Assembly (NCBI RefSeq): GCF_011765465.1
Contig: NZ_CP050265.1
Location: 2,509,501 to 2,573,500 of the forward strand
Reading direction: 5' to 3'
DNA: 64,000 nt
From: Erythrobacter sp.
GTDB lineage: Bacteria; Pseudomonadota; Alphaproteobacteria; Sphingomonadales; Sphingomonadaceae
Part shown: positions 1-8,760 of the stretch, piece after piece
Layout of the letters: each line of letters starts with the position of its first letter
How positions within the stretch are numbered: position 1 is the first letter of the stretch
The notes under the pieces: model-generated
Seen by the model: the letters and a program-made list of their open reading frames with translations, nothing else
Databases searched by the model: none
What the model was told of the DNA's origin: nothing
Position numbers and translations under genes: made by a program

Positions 1-53
1 GTTGGTTGCAAAACACGCATAAAGCGCGCTTGGTTCCGGGGAAAGCCGCCGCG

Positions 54-899
54 TCAGAAGAAATAGAGCAGGGCTGTGCCCATCAGGACACGGTAGACGA
101 CGAAGACCATCATCGAGGCGCGCTTCAGGAAATTCATCAGGAAGGCCATCGTCGCGAAGGCCGCGAGGAAGGTCAGCACGCCGGTGATGATCGCATCGGT
201 GAGCAGCGCGCCGTCGGCCTCGAGCAGGTCGGGCACGATCAGCACCCCCGCCCCCGCGACTGCCGGGATCGACAGCAGGAAGGAAAACCGCGCCGCCTCG
301 AACCGGCCATAGCCGAGCAGCCGCGCCGCCGTCATGGTGACGCCCGAACGGCTCGTCCCCGGGATCAGCGCGAGCGCCTGCGCGCAGCCGACGATCAGCC
401 CGTCGCGCCAGGTCATCTGCTCGAAGGTCTTGTCCTGCCGCCCGAAGCGATCCGCGAGGCCGAGGAGGATGCCGTAACCGATCAGGTTGACCGCGATGAG
501 GTCGGTGAAGCGGATCGAGGCGAGCAGGTCGTCCTCGATGATGGGAATCCCAAAGGTCGCGCTCACCACGCCGTTCAGGAACCCGAGCTTGATCGCGAGC
601 CCGAAGACCACGGCGGGAATGGTGCCGAGCACGATCCACCAGAACAGACGGCGCTGCTCGGGCGCGTGCCCGATCCCGATGCTCGCGAACCCGCCCCGCG
701 CAAGGCCCGCCACGTCGCGAAAGAAATAGACGATGATCGCAAGCAGCGAGCCGACATGGACCGCGATGTCGATCATCGGCCCCTGGTCGGGAAAATCCGT
801 CAGGAACGGGATCAGGATGAGGTGCCCCGACGAGGAGATCGGCAGGAACTCGGTGATCCCCTGCACCACCGCGATCAGAAGCATCTGGAAAAACGTCAT
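54..899 (-). CDS. uppP: Undecaprenyl-diphosphatase UppP (BacA)
   Basis: Integral membrane enzyme that removes a phosphate from undecaprenyl diphosphate so the lipid carrier can be reused for peptidoglycan and surface-sugar synthesis; the family also gives bacitracin resistance. The 281-residue product has the family signatures QGITEFLPISSSGH (residues 14-26, with Glu17 and the serine run) and PGTSRSG (180-186), with several hydrophobic segments between and after. An in-frame extension upstream exists, but the ATG at 899 puts the first membrane segment at residue 1, as is normal. A perfect 9-bp palindrome lies 10 nt upstream of this start and could be an operator. Confidence 0.95.
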   Translation of the reverse strand: MTFFQMLLIAVVQGITEFLPISSSGHLILIPFLTDFPDQGPMIDIAVHVGSLLAIIVYFFRDVAGLARGGFASIGIGHAPEQRRLFWWIVLGTIPAVVFGLAIKLGFLNGVVSATFGIPIIEDDLLASIRFTDLIAVNLIGYGILLGLADRFGRQDKTFEQMTWRDGLIVGCAQALALIPGTSRSGVTMTAARLLGYGRFEAARFSFLLSIPAVAGAGVLIVPDLLEADGALLTDAIITGVLTFLAAFATMAFLMNFLKRASMMVFVVYRVLMGTALLYFF

Positions 900-908
900 G
901 GCCCGCGC

Positions 909-930
909 CTTGGCACCTGGCGGTGCCAAG
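909..930. promoter_or_regulatory. Perfect palindrome just upstream of uppP
   Basis: CTTGGCACC, a 4-base loop, then GGTGCCAAG: a 9-bp perfect inverted repeat ending 10 nt before the uppP start. Read toward uppP it is preceded by TTGACT, which could be a -35 box with the palindrome filling the spacer, as in operator-controlled promoters. On the plus strand a short T-run follows, but no plus-strand gene ends here, so an operator is more likely than a terminator. The regulator is unknown. Confidence 0.45.
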
Positions 931-946
931 TCAATTCTTTTTGCGC

Positions 947-975
947 GCGCCCATCCGGGCGCGCGATATCCTCGC
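947..975 (+). repeat. Extragenic palindrome with ATCC loop, copy 1
   Basis: GCGCCC-ATCC-GGGCGC hairpin followed by a short spacer and ATCCTCGC. The same arrangement recurs inverted at 1126-1155 and again at 6831-6856, with different stem bases but the same loop and tail. The 270-bp gap between uppP and the M13 peptidase is made mostly of this pair and the GC-rich inverted sequence between them. Confidence 0.6.
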
Positions 976-1125
976 CCCTTCGGGGCTGCGGGCGCGCGGT
1001 CGCGCTTGCGACGCCTGCGGCGTCGGACCAGCGCGGTAAGGCCGGGGTCGTCGCGATGTCCGGTCGCGCCAGCGACCGCAAGGCCGACTGGCCGCCCGCA
1101 GCGACGCGACCTTCAGGTCGCGTGA

Positions 1126-1155
1126 GCGAGGATATGGCAGCCCGGATGGGCTGCC
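1126..1155 (-). repeat. Extragenic palindrome with ATCC loop, copy 2 (inverted)
   Basis: On the minus strand: GGCAGCCC-ATCC-GGGCTGCC followed by ATATCCTCGC. It has an 8-bp stem and faces copy 1 at 947-975, giving a head-to-head pair like those formed by REP/BIME elements. It ends about 15 nt downstream of the M13 peptidase stop codon. Confidence 0.6.
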
Positions 1156-1169
1156 GCATCAAGGACTCC

Positions 1170-3344
1170 TTACCAGATTCTCACGCGCTCTTCGGGCGGG
1201 ATGTACATGGCATGGTCCTCGGTCACGCCGAAGGCTTCGTACCATTCATCGAGATTCCGCACGACGCCGTTGACCCGGTATTCCTCGGGGCTGTGCGGGT
1301 CGGTGCGAAGGCGCTGGCGGTAGTTCTCCTCGCGCTGCATCGAACGCCACACTTGCGCCCAGGCGAGGAAGAAGCGCTGGTCGCCGGTCAGCCCGTCGAT
1401 CACCGGCACCTCCTTGCCCTCGGTCGCGATCTTGTAGGCGCGGTAGGCGAGGCTGAGCCCGCCGAGGTCGCCGATGTTCTCGCCCAGCGTGAAGCGCCCG
1501 TTGACGCAGGTCTCGCCCTCGTCGAACGGGCAGAAGGCGTCGTATTGCGCGACCAGCGCGTCGGTCTTGGCGTCGAAGGCGGCGCGGTCCTCGTCGGTCC
1601 ACCAGTTGCGAAGCTTTCCGGTGGCATCGTATTTCGAGCCCTGGTCGTCGAAGCCGTGGCCGATCTCGTGGCCGATCACCCCGCCGATCGCGCCGTAGTT
1701 CACCGCCGGGTCCGCGCTCATCCCGAAGAAGGGCTGCTGCAGGATGGCGGCGGGGAAGACGATCTCGTTCTTGGTCGGGTTGTAATAGGCATTGACCGTC
1801 TGGGGCAGCATGAACCACTCGGTCCGGTCGATCGGCTGGCCGAGCTTCGCGACATTGTCCGCCCGCGCCCATTCGGCCGCGGCCATCGCGTTGGCGATCG
1901 CATTGCCGCGGGTGATTTCGAGACCCTCATAGGTTTCGAGATTGTCGCGGTAACCGATCTTGGGATCGAAGCTGGCGAGCTTTTCAAGCGCTTGGCCCTT
2001 CGTCTCCTCACCCATCCAGTCGATCTCGGCGATGCTTTCGGCGACCGCCTTACGCAGGTTGGCGACCAGTTCCTCCATCGCCGCCTTGTTTTCGGGCGGG
2101 AAGTAGCGCTCGACATAGGACGCGCCGATCAGTTCGCCGAGCATCCCCTCGGCCGCCGCGATCGAGCGCTTCCAGCGCGGGCGCTGTTCGGGCGTGCCGC
2201 GCAGGGTCTTGCCGTAGAATTCGAACGCCGCCTCGTCGAAGCGGGTCGGCAGGATCGAGGCGTTGTCGGACAGCATTTCCTTGACCGTCCACGCCTGCAG
2301 CGTTGCGACGGGGGTCTGGCCAAGAACGTCGAACATCCCCGGCAGGCCCGTCCCGATCTTCGCCAGCGCCTCTGCATCGAGGCCGAGTTCCTCGACCTCT
2401 TCCTCGCTCGGCGGCATCATGCTGACGACATAGGTGGGCGAAGCCGACAGGCCCATCGCCTCCATCATCGCGGTCACGGGGAGCGGGCCGGACATCGCCG
2501 CCATCTCGTCCGCCGACACGCGGTTATAGGTGAGGTCGCGGTTGCGCCGCATGGTGCGGTCCCACATCACCTCGCGCGCCAGCCGGTCCTCGAAGGCGTA
2601 GATCGCGGCCGCGGCGGTTTCAGGGTCTTCATAGCCCGCCTCGCCCAGCAGGAAGGCGATGTATTCGCGGTATTTCGCCTGGACCTCGCGCCCTTCCTCG
2701 CTATCGTCGAGGTAGTAGTCGCGGTCGGGCAGGCCGAGCCCGCCGATGCCGACCTGCGCGACATAGCGGTCGGGCTGCTTGGCATCCACGCCGACATAGC
2801 CGCCGAGGGGACTCGCGAAACCGGGCTTTGCCCAGAGCATCGCCAGCCTCTCGAGCGAGGTCGCGGCAAAGATTTCATTGAGATAGGGCTGCGCAGGCGC
2901 AAGGCCCGCAGCGTCGATCGCGGCGGTGTCGAGATGGGTTTCGTAGGCATCGACGATGCGCCGCTCGTCGGCTGAAAGCGCCTCGCGCGGCTTGGCGGTC
3001 AGCTCGTCCATCAGCGCCTTGACGTCGGTCGTCGACTTCTCGCGCAGCAGGTTGAACGCGCCGAAACGGCTGTATTCCGCCGGCAGCGGGTTCGCGTCGA
3101 GCCATTCCTGGTTGACGTATGCGAAGAAGTCATCACCCGGCTCGATCTCGTCCGAAAGCAGTTCGGGGTCGACGCCCCATTCGCCGAAGCTCATCGTCGG
3201 CGTGGCGCTCTCGGCGCTCTCTTCCGCCGCGTCGTCGGCGAGCGTTTCGATGGCCTCGCCGCCTTCATGCGCCGCAGCGGGCAGGACGATGGTCAGGGCA
3301 AGGGCGATGGCGCTGGCGCCGGACAGCGCGGTGCGAGTGATCAT
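1170..3344 (-). CDS. M13-family zinc metallopeptidase (neprilysin/PepO type)
   Basis: Exported peptidase of about 724 residues. The ATG at 3344 is chosen because it begins a clear signal peptide (MITRTALSG... to PAAAHEG); the longer open frame upstream has no family features. Catalytic zinc motif HEIGH is at 559-563 and the third-ligand motif ENIGD at 622-626; NAYYNP (518-523) is the usual substrate-binding segment, and the protein ends in the C-terminal Trp typical of M13. An acidic linker (about residues 30-50) follows the signal peptide. Expected location is periplasmic or membrane-attached. The physiological substrate cannot be told from sequence. Confidence 0.93.
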   Translation of the reverse strand: MITRTALSGASAIALALTIVLPAAAHEGGEAIETLADDAAEESAESATPTMSFGEWGVDPELLSDEIEPGDDFFAYVNQEWLDANPLPAEYSRFGAFNLLREKSTTDVKALMDELTAKPREALSADERRIVDAYETHLDTAAIDAAGLAPAQPYLNEIFAATSLERLAMLWAKPGFASPLGGYVGVDAKQPDRYVAQVGIGGLGLPDRDYYLDDSEEGREVQAKYREYIAFLLGEAGYEDPETAAAAIYAFEDRLAREVMWDRTMRRNRDLTYNRVSADEMAAMSGPLPVTAMMEAMGLSASPTYVVSMMPPSEEEVEELGLDAEALAKIGTGLPGMFDVLGQTPVATLQAWTVKEMLSDNASILPTRFDEAAFEFYGKTLRGTPEQRPRWKRSIAAAEGMLGELIGASYVERYFPPENKAAMEELVANLRKAVAESIAEIDWMGEETKGQALEKLASFDPKIGYRDNLETYEGLEITRGNAIANAMAAAEWARADNVAKLGQPIDRTEWFMLPQTVNAYYNPTKNEIVFPAAILQQPFFGMSADPAVNYGAIGGVIGHEIGHGFDDQGSKYDATGKLRNWWTDEDRAAFDAKTDALVAQYDAFCPFDEGETCVNGRFTLGENIGDLGGLSLAYRAYKIATEGKEVPVIDGLTGDQRFFLAWAQVWRSMQREENYRQRLRTDPHSPEEYRVNGVVRNLDEWYEAFGVTEDHAMYIPPEERVRIW

Positions 3345-3489
3345 GGTGCGAATTCCCGATTTGGTGTTTGACCGCGCCTTAGGCTCCCCCGCCTTGCGGT
3401 GCGGCGTATGCGGCGGGAGATACGCGCCCGCCGGGCGAAAGGGTGCGCGCTCGTCCGAGCGGAACCGCGTTTCATCGAAAAGAGAGGGC

Positions 3490-5373
3490 TCAGGCCGCTT
3501 CGGTGTCGGCGAATTGCAGCCGCGCGAGCCGGGCGTAGAGCCCGCCTGCGGCGGCGAGCTGTTCGTGCGTGCCCTGTTCGACGACCTCGCCGTGCTCCAG
3601 CACAACGATCCGGTCCGCCGCGCGCACGGTCGCCAGCCTGTGAGCGATCACAAGGGTAGTGCGCTCGGCCATGAGCTTTTCCAGCGCCTCCTGCACCAGC
3701 CGCTCGCTTTCGGCATCGAGCGCGCTCGTCGCCTCGTCGAGCAGCAGGATCGGCGCGTCGCGCAGCAGGGCGCGGGCGATCGCGACGCGCTGCTGCTGGC
3801 CGCCCGAAAGCTGTGTCCCGCCCTCGCCGAGATAGGTGTCGAGCCCGTCCGGCAATTCGCGCAGGAAGCCCTCGGCATTGGCCGCGCGCGCCGCTTCCCA
3901 GATTTCCTCGTCGCTCGCGTCCCACTTGCCGTAGCGCAGGTTGTCGCGCGCGTCGGCGCTGAACAGCACCCCGTCCTGCGGGACCAGCGCGAGGCGGTCG
4001 CGGATCGCCGCCGGGTCGGCCTTGGTCAGCGGCACGCCGTCCAGCCGGATCGTGCCCGCCTGCGGATCGTAAAAACGCTCGACCAGCTGGAAGATCGTCG
4101 ACTTGCCCGCGCCAGACGGCCCGACGATGGCGACGGTCTCGCCCGGCTCGATTTCAAGCGTGAAGTCCTTCAGCGCCGCCGTTTCGGGCCGCGCGGGATA
4201 GCGGAAAGTGACATTGCGGAACGACAGGCTGCCGCGCGGCGGCTCAGGCAGGCGCTCGGGCCGCTCGGGCGCGGCGATGGCGGGCTTCGCCTCGAGCAGT
4301 TCGGCGAGCCGGCTCGCCGCCCCCGCCCCGCGCAGCAATTCGCCGTATACTTCCGTCAGCGCGGCGAAGGAGCCCGCGACGATCCCCGCGCCGAAGACGA
4401 AGGAGAGGATCGTGCCGCCCGTGATCTCTCCGGCGGCGACGCCTTCCGCCCCGCGCCACAGCAGCAGCACGATCGAGCCGAAGATCGCAAGGATGATGAG
4501 CGCGGTCATAGCCGAGCGCAGCACGATACGGCGTTTCGCGGTGTCGAAAGTCCGCTCGACCGCGCCGCCGAAACGGTCCGCCTCGCGGGTCTGCTGGTTG
4601 AAGCTCTGCACGATCTTCATCGCGCCCAGCACTTCCGTCACCATCGCGCCGACATCGGCCACGCGGTCCTGGCTGTCGCGCGAGATCGTGCGGATGCGGC
4701 GGGCGAAGAAGACGATAGGCAGGATCACCGCCGGGATGCCGAGCGCGAGCCAGATGGTAAGCTCGGGCAGGAGCCAGAACAGGTAGACGGTCCCGCCGAT
4801 GCCGAGAAAGGCGTTGCGCAAGGCGACCGAGACGGTCGTGCCGACCACGGTCTCGATGATCGCGGTGTCGGCGGTCATCCGGCTGGAGATTTCCTTGGGA
4901 CTGTTGGCTTCGTAGAAACTGGGCGACAGGCGCATCAGGTTGCCGTGGACCTTGCGGCGGATGTCGGCGACCACCCGTTCGCCGAGCCAGCTGACATAGT
5001 AGAACCGCACCGCCGTGCCGATCGCGATGACGACGACGATCACCAGCAGGTAGCGGAACCAGCGCCCGATGTCCCCGGCGCCCTCTGCGCCGCCGCCGGC
5101 GAAACCGCGGTCGACGATCAGCTGCAGCGCCGCCGGGATCGCCAGAGTGCCTGCCGCGGTGACGGTCAGCGCAACCAGCGCGAGCAGGACTTCGCGGGGG
5201 TATTTCGCCGCCTCGCGGTAGACCATGCGCAGCGGAGCGAGCGAACGCGGCTTCTTGGCTTCGCCTTCGGACAGGGTGTCGAGCTCGGCCTCCTCGGCGA
5301 TCTCGCGGGCCTCATCGACCTCGCTCTCGATCTCGTCCCCGGGCGCGATGCGTGCTGTGGTATCCCCGTCCAT
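3490..5373 (-). CDS. ABC half-transporter, fused permease and ATPase (MsbA-like)
   Basis: A 627-residue exporter half-molecule expected to work as a homodimer. The N-terminal 50 residues are charged; the membrane domain runs from about 60 to 340. The ATPase domain shows Walker A GPSGAGKST (418-426), Q-loop Gln466, signature LSGGQ (522-526), Walker B LLLDEATSALD (543-553) and a following IAHRLAT switch histidine. The layout is that of MsbA-type lipid or multidrug exporters; the substrate is not evident. It is divergent from the PHA depolymerase gene and shares its 200-bp upstream region. Confidence 0.93.
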   Translation of the reverse strand: MDGDTTARIAPGDEIESEVDEAREIAEEAELDTLSEGEAKKPRSLAPLRMVYREAAKYPREVLLALVALTVTAAGTLAIPAALQLIVDRGFAGGGAEGAGDIGRWFRYLLVIVVVIAIGTAVRFYYVSWLGERVVADIRRKVHGNLMRLSPSFYEANSPKEISSRMTADTAIIETVVGTTVSVALRNAFLGIGGTVYLFWLLPELTIWLALGIPAVILPIVFFARRIRTISRDSQDRVADVGAMVTEVLGAMKIVQSFNQQTREADRFGGAVERTFDTAKRRIVLRSAMTALIILAIFGSIVLLLWRGAEGVAAGEITGGTILSFVFGAGIVAGSFAALTEVYGELLRGAGAASRLAELLEAKPAIAAPERPERLPEPPRGSLSFRNVTFRYPARPETAALKDFTLEIEPGETVAIVGPSGAGKSTIFQLVERFYDPQAGTIRLDGVPLTKADPAAIRDRLALVPQDGVLFSADARDNLRYGKWDASDEEIWEAARAANAEGFLRELPDGLDTYLGEGGTQLSGGQQQRVAIARALLRDAPILLLDEATSALDAESERLVQEALEKLMAERTTLVIAHRLATVRAADRIVVLEHGEVVEQGTHEQLAAAGGLYARLARLQFADTEAA

Positions 5374-5420
5374 GATGGAGCGACTTAATGGCAGGCCGGG
5401 CGGATTTCACGTGTAAAAAG

Positions 5421-5472
5421 TGCACTGCAAGCGCGCAAAGCCCGGTTTCTCCCCATATTGTGCATTGCACAA
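5421..5472. promoter_or_regulatory. Twin TGCA-N-TGCA sites upstream of phaZ
   Basis: TGCACTGCA at 5421-5429 and TGCATTGCA at 5461-5469, exactly 40 bp apart (about four helical turns). The second is the centre of a longer perfect palindrome, TTGTGCATTGCACAA (5458-5472). They lie in the gap between the divergent ABC exporter and PHA depolymerase genes. TGC/GCA-rich palindromes are what the PHA regulator PhaR binds in other alphaproteobacteria, so PhaR control is the natural guess; that is inference. Confidence 0.5.
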
Positions 5473-5576
5473 CGCCCGGCGAGGGGCCATCTAGCGCCCG
5501 CAGGGCGCGCATCCGCGCCGCACGATTCATCGCCCGCGCGCCGGGGATCCGCGCGGCAAGGAAAGACGGGAGCGCA

Positions 5577-6824
5577 ATGCTTTACCAAGCCTATGAACTC
5601 CAGCGCAGCTGGCTCAACGGTGCGAGCCTGTGGGCCACCATGAGCATGGAAGCCCTCACCAACCCGGCCAACCCGCTGGGCTACACCCCCTTCGCCGGCG
5701 TAGCCGCGAACGCCCTCGATGTCTTCGCCCACGCGACCGCGACCTATGGCAAACCGGCTTTCGGCATCACCGAGGTCGAATCCGGCGGCAAGACCTGGCC
5801 CGTGATCGAGGCGACCGTGGTGAACAAGCCCTTCGGCGACCTCAAGCGCTTCCGCCTCGACGGGATCGAGGAGCATGAAGGCAAGCCGCGCCAGAAACTG
5901 CTGATCGTCGCGCCGATGAGCGGGCATTTCGCCACCCTGCTGCGCGGCACGGTGCGGCGGATGCTGGAAGCTTACGAGGTCTACATCACCGACTGGGCCG
6001 ATGCGAAGCTGGTACCGCTGCACGAAGGGAGCTTCGACCTCGACGACTACATCGATTACCTGATCGAATTCCTCGAATATATCGAGAGCGTCGAGCCCGG
6101 CCAGCGTCCGCACATGATGGCGGTGTGCCAGCCCTCGGTCCCCGCCTTCGCCGCGACCGCGCTGATGAACCTCCACAAGTCGCCCGCGACGCCTGCGACC
6201 CTGACCATGATGGGCGGGCCCATCGACACGCGCGAAAGCCCGACCAGCGTCAACGATCACGCGATGAAGCGCCCGATCGAATGGTTTCGCCAGTCGGTCA
6301 TCGCCACGGTCCCGATGAACTATCGCGGGGCGGGCCGGCGCGTCTATCCCGGCTTCATGCAGCTTTCCGCGTTCATGAGCATGAACCTGCAGAGCCACAT
6401 GATGAGCCATTACGAGATGTTCAAACACCTCACCGAAGGCGACGAGGAAAGCGCGCAGGCGACCAAGGACTTCTACGACGAATACCGCAGCGTGTGCGAC
6501 ATGACGGCGGAATTCTATCTCCAGACGGTCGAGGAGGTGTTCCAGAAGCACTCGATCCCCAACCGCACCTTCGAGCACAAGGGCGAGATCGTCGACATCA
6601 CCGAGATCACCGACACCGCGCTCCTGGCAATCGAGGGCGAGCGCGACGACATTTCAGGGGTCGGCCAGACCAAGGCGGCGCTCAAGCTGACGCCGAAACT
6701 CGCGGACGAGATGAAGCGCTATTACCTCGCCGAGGGCGCGGGGCACTACGGCATCTTCAACGGCAGCAAGTGGCGCAAGAAAATCGCGCCGGTGGTCGAG
6801 GAATTCATCGCCGCGCACTCTTGA
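5577..6824 (+). CDS. phaZ: Intracellular polyhydroxyalkanoate depolymerase
   Basis: Cytoplasmic enzyme that mobilises stored PHA granules to hydroxyacyl monomers. The 415-residue product matches the PhaZ1 class: the nucleophile sits in AVCQPSVP with Cys184, in place of the lipase-box serine, as in the Ralstonia enzyme. Start chosen at the ATG at 5577, preceded by GGGAG at good spacing; the open frame extends further upstream into the regulatory palindromes but without family sequence. Other PHA-type genes in the window are the thiolase at 7484-8665 and the reductase at 35137-35859. Confidence 0.92.
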   Translation: MLYQAYELQRSWLNGASLWATMSMEALTNPANPLGYTPFAGVAANALDVFAHATATYGKPAFGITEVESGGKTWPVIEATVVNKPFGDLKRFRLDGIEEHEGKPRQKLLIVAPMSGHFATLLRGTVRRMLEAYEVYITDWADAKLVPLHEGSFDLDDYIDYLIEFLEYIESVEPGQRPHMMAVCQPSVPAFAATALMNLHKSPATPATLTMMGGPIDTRESPTSVNDHAMKRPIEWFRQSVIATVPMNYRGAGRRVYPGFMQLSAFMSMNLQSHMMSHYEMFKHLTEGDEESAQATKDFYDEYRSVCDMTAEFYLQTVEEVFQKHSIPNRTFEHKGEIVDITEITDTALLAIEGERDDISGVGQTKAALKLTPKLADEMKRYYLAEGAGHYGIFNGSKWRKKIAPVVEEFIAAHS

Positions 6825-6830
6825 GCAGGG

Positions 6831-6856
6831 GCGTCCATCCGGGCGCACATCCTCGC
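6831..6856 (+). repeat. Extragenic palindrome with ATCC loop, copy 3
   Basis: GCGTCC-ATCC-GGGCGC (one T-G wobble pair) followed by ACATCCTCGC, 6 nt after the phaZ stop codon. Same loop and tail as the pair at 947-975 and 1126-1155. Confidence 0.5.
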
Positions 6857-6870
6857 TAGACGCGCAATGT

Positions 6871-6989
6871 CCTTATCGGCCTACCGCTTCGCTACTTGAG
6901 GCCGGATAGAACCTTTTCGGCCTACCGCTTCGCTACTTGAGGCCGGATAGAACCTTTTCGGCCTACCGCTTCGCTACTTGAGGCCGGAT
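6871..6989. repeat. Tandem 41-bp stem-loop repeat, three copies
   Basis: Three head-to-tail units start at 6871, 6912 and 6953; copies 2 and 3 are identical over 37 bases and copy 1 differs at one position. Each can fold through arms CGGCCT and AGGCCG around the conserved core CGCTTCGCTACTTGA. The array lies between the convergent phaZ and 7018-7476 genes, so it could stop transcription from both sides. Diverged relatives with the same core occur at 10707-10790. Confidence 0.85.
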
Positions 6990-7017
6990 GCTGTGCCCGC
7001 TGCGCAGGCGGCTCCGG

Positions 7018-7476
7018 TCACGCCCGGCTCGGCGGCGGGCGCAGGAGTTGGCGGGCGAAGAGGAACAGCCCGCGATAGAACAGGTAGGTCAGCGCGCCCG
7101 CGAGGACCGGCAGGCCGGGCGGGTCGAAGGGCACTGCCCCGCTCCACAGCGCCCGCGACCACAGCGGCCCCGTCAGCATGAGGTGCGCCGCGATGGCGAG
7201 CGCGACGCCCGCCGTGTCGGCGGCGAGCTGCGGGACGGGCAACTTGCCCAAGAGCCACGCCAGCCCCCGCGCGAGCGCGCACAAGGTTACCGTGCTCGCC
7301 AGCGTGAAGCCGAACCATGCGAGCGGCGCGGCGGCGAAGGGCGAGCCCTCGCGGCTTACATGGTCCCAGTAATCGAAGGCGGTCGAGACACCGACCAGCG
7401 CGAAAAGCCAGAACCAGTGGGAGGCGAGAAGCGAACCCCTTGCCTGCGCCTCACCGGTTCCGGCCTCGCTCGTCAT
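7018..7476 (-). CDS. Hypothetical inner-membrane protein
   Basis: 152 residues with four likely membrane segments (about 17-37, 49-73, 84-103 and 120-140) and an Arg/Pro-rich C-terminus. No family recognised. It begins 8 bp after the thiolase stop codon on the same strand, so it is probably the last gene of the MaoC-thiolase operon; this proximity does not by itself assign a role in lipid metabolism. It ends next to the 41-bp repeat array. Confidence 0.7.
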   Translation of the reverse strand: MTSEAGTGEAQARGSLLASHWFWLFALVGVSTAFDYWDHVSREGSPFAAAPLAWFGFTLASTVTLCALARGLAWLLGKLPVPQLAADTAGVALAIAAHLMLTGPLWSRALWSGAVPFDPPGLPVLAGALTYLFYRGLFLFARQLLRPPPSRA

Positions 7477-7483
7477 CGCGTCC

Positions 7484-8665
7484 TCAGAAGACCTCGAACA
7501 GCCCCGCCGCGCCCATGCCGCCGCCGACGCACATGGTCACGACGACATATTTCGCACCGCGGCGCTTGCCTTCGATCAGCGCGTGGCCGGTGCAGCGCGC
7601 GCCGGTCATGCCGTAGGGGTGGCCGATCGAGATCGAGCCGCCGTTGACGTTGAGGATGTCGTTGTCGATGCCGAGCTTGTCGCGGCAGTAGAGCACCTGC
7701 ACGGCGAAGGCTTCGTTCAGCTCCCATAGCCCGATGTCGTCCATCTTGAGCCCGGTGGCCTTGAGCAGCTTCGGAATCGCGAAGACCGGGCCGATGCCCA
7801 TTTCGTCGGGCTCGGTCCCGGCGACCGCCATGCCGACATAGCGGCCGAGCGGCTCGAGGCCCTTCTTCTCGGCGAGCTTGGCTTCCATCAGCACGCTCGC
7901 CGCCGAACCGTCCGAAAGCTGCGAGGCGTTGCCCGCGGTGATGACCTTGTCCGGGCCCATGACGGGGTTGAGCGACTGGAGCCCTTCCAATGTGGTCGAG
8001 GGGCGGTTGCCCTCGTCCTTGGTGATGGTGACTTCCTGTTGGGAGACCTCGCCGGTTTCCTTGTCCTTGACCATCATCGTGGTCGTCACCGGCACGATCT
8101 CGTCGTCGAACTTGCCCGCTTCCTGCGCGGCCGCCGTGCGCATCTGCGACTGCAGCGCGTATTCGTCCTGGGCCTCGCGGCTGATGCCGTAGCGCGCGGC
8201 GACGGTTTCCGCCGTGCCGAGCATGGGCATATAGATATCCTTGTGCATCGCGATCAGCGAGGGATCGGGCGCGACGCGCATTTCAGGCGTCTGGACCATC
8301 GAAATCGAATCCTGACCGCCGCCGACGACGATATCCATGTTGTCGACCGTGATCTGCTTCGCCGCCGTGGCGATCGCCATCAGGCCGGAGGAGCACTGGC
8401 GGTCGATGGTCTGGGCCGCGACCGTGACGGGCGCGCCGCCGCGCAAGCTCACCTGGCGACCGATATTGCCCGACTGCGTGCCCTGGGTGAGGACGCAGCC
8501 CCACACGACGTCGTCGATCTCGGCGGCGTCGATCCCGGCACGCTCGACCGCGGGTTTGAACGAATAGGCTCCCAGCGTCGCGCCGGGCGTGGCGTTGAAG
8601 CCGCCCTTGTAGGCGCGGCCGATGGGAGTGCGGGCGGTGGAAACGATGACGGCGTCACGGGTCAT
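7484..8665 (-). CDS. Acetyl-CoA C-acyltransferase (thiolase)
   Basis: A 393-residue thiolase. Cys91 in DRQCSSG is the acyl-accepting nucleophile; the C-terminal [19 protein letters not shown] supplies the active-site histidine, and CVGGGMGAA near the end the second cysteine. It catalyses thiolytic cleavage of 3-ketoacyl-CoA or, in reverse, condensation of acetyl-CoA. The short insertions and the partner MaoC hydratase gene upstream (8761-9210) favour fatty-acid oxidation, but a supply role for PHA precursors with phaB cannot be excluded. Confidence 0.93.
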   Translation of the reverse strand: MTRDAVIVSTARTPIGRAYKGGFNATPGATLGAYSFKPAVERAGIDAAEIDDVVWGCVLTQGTQSGNIGRQVSLRGGAPVTVAAQTIDRQCSSGLMAIATAAKQITVDNMDIVVGGGQDSISMVQTPEMRVAPDPSLIAMHKDIYMPMLGTAETVAARYGISREAQDEYALQSQMRTAAAQEAGKFDDEIVPVTTTMMVKDKETGEVSQQEVTITKDEGNRPSTTLEGLQSLNPVMGPDKVITAGNASQLSDGSAASVLMEAKLAEKKGLEPLGRYVGMAVAGTEPDEMGIGPVFAIPKLLKATGLKMDDIGLWELNEAFAVQVLYCRDKLGIDNDILNVNGGSISIGHPYGMTGARCTGHALIEGKRRGAKYVVVTMCVGGGMGAAGLFEVF

Positions 8666-8760
8666 GGGAGGGGGTATCCTTGTTATGTGAGGGCGCGCCC
8701 CCGCGCGGGGGCGGGGGCGCGGTCAATCAGAAGCGCGCGCCGCAACGGGCGCGGGATGCC

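Noticed and set aside
6..2975. Very long plus-strand open frame opposite uppP and the M13 peptidase
   Set aside because: Arg/Asp/Gln-rich composition typical of the antisense of GC-rich genes; the minus-strand genes have clear motifs.
2956..5388. Long plus-strand open frame opposite the ABC exporter
   Set aside because: Antisense shadow; the minus strand carries a complete ABC transporter with all motifs.
6871..6989. CRISPR array
   Set aside because: Three tandem units with no unique spacers; each unit is a stem-loop and the repeats abut directly.
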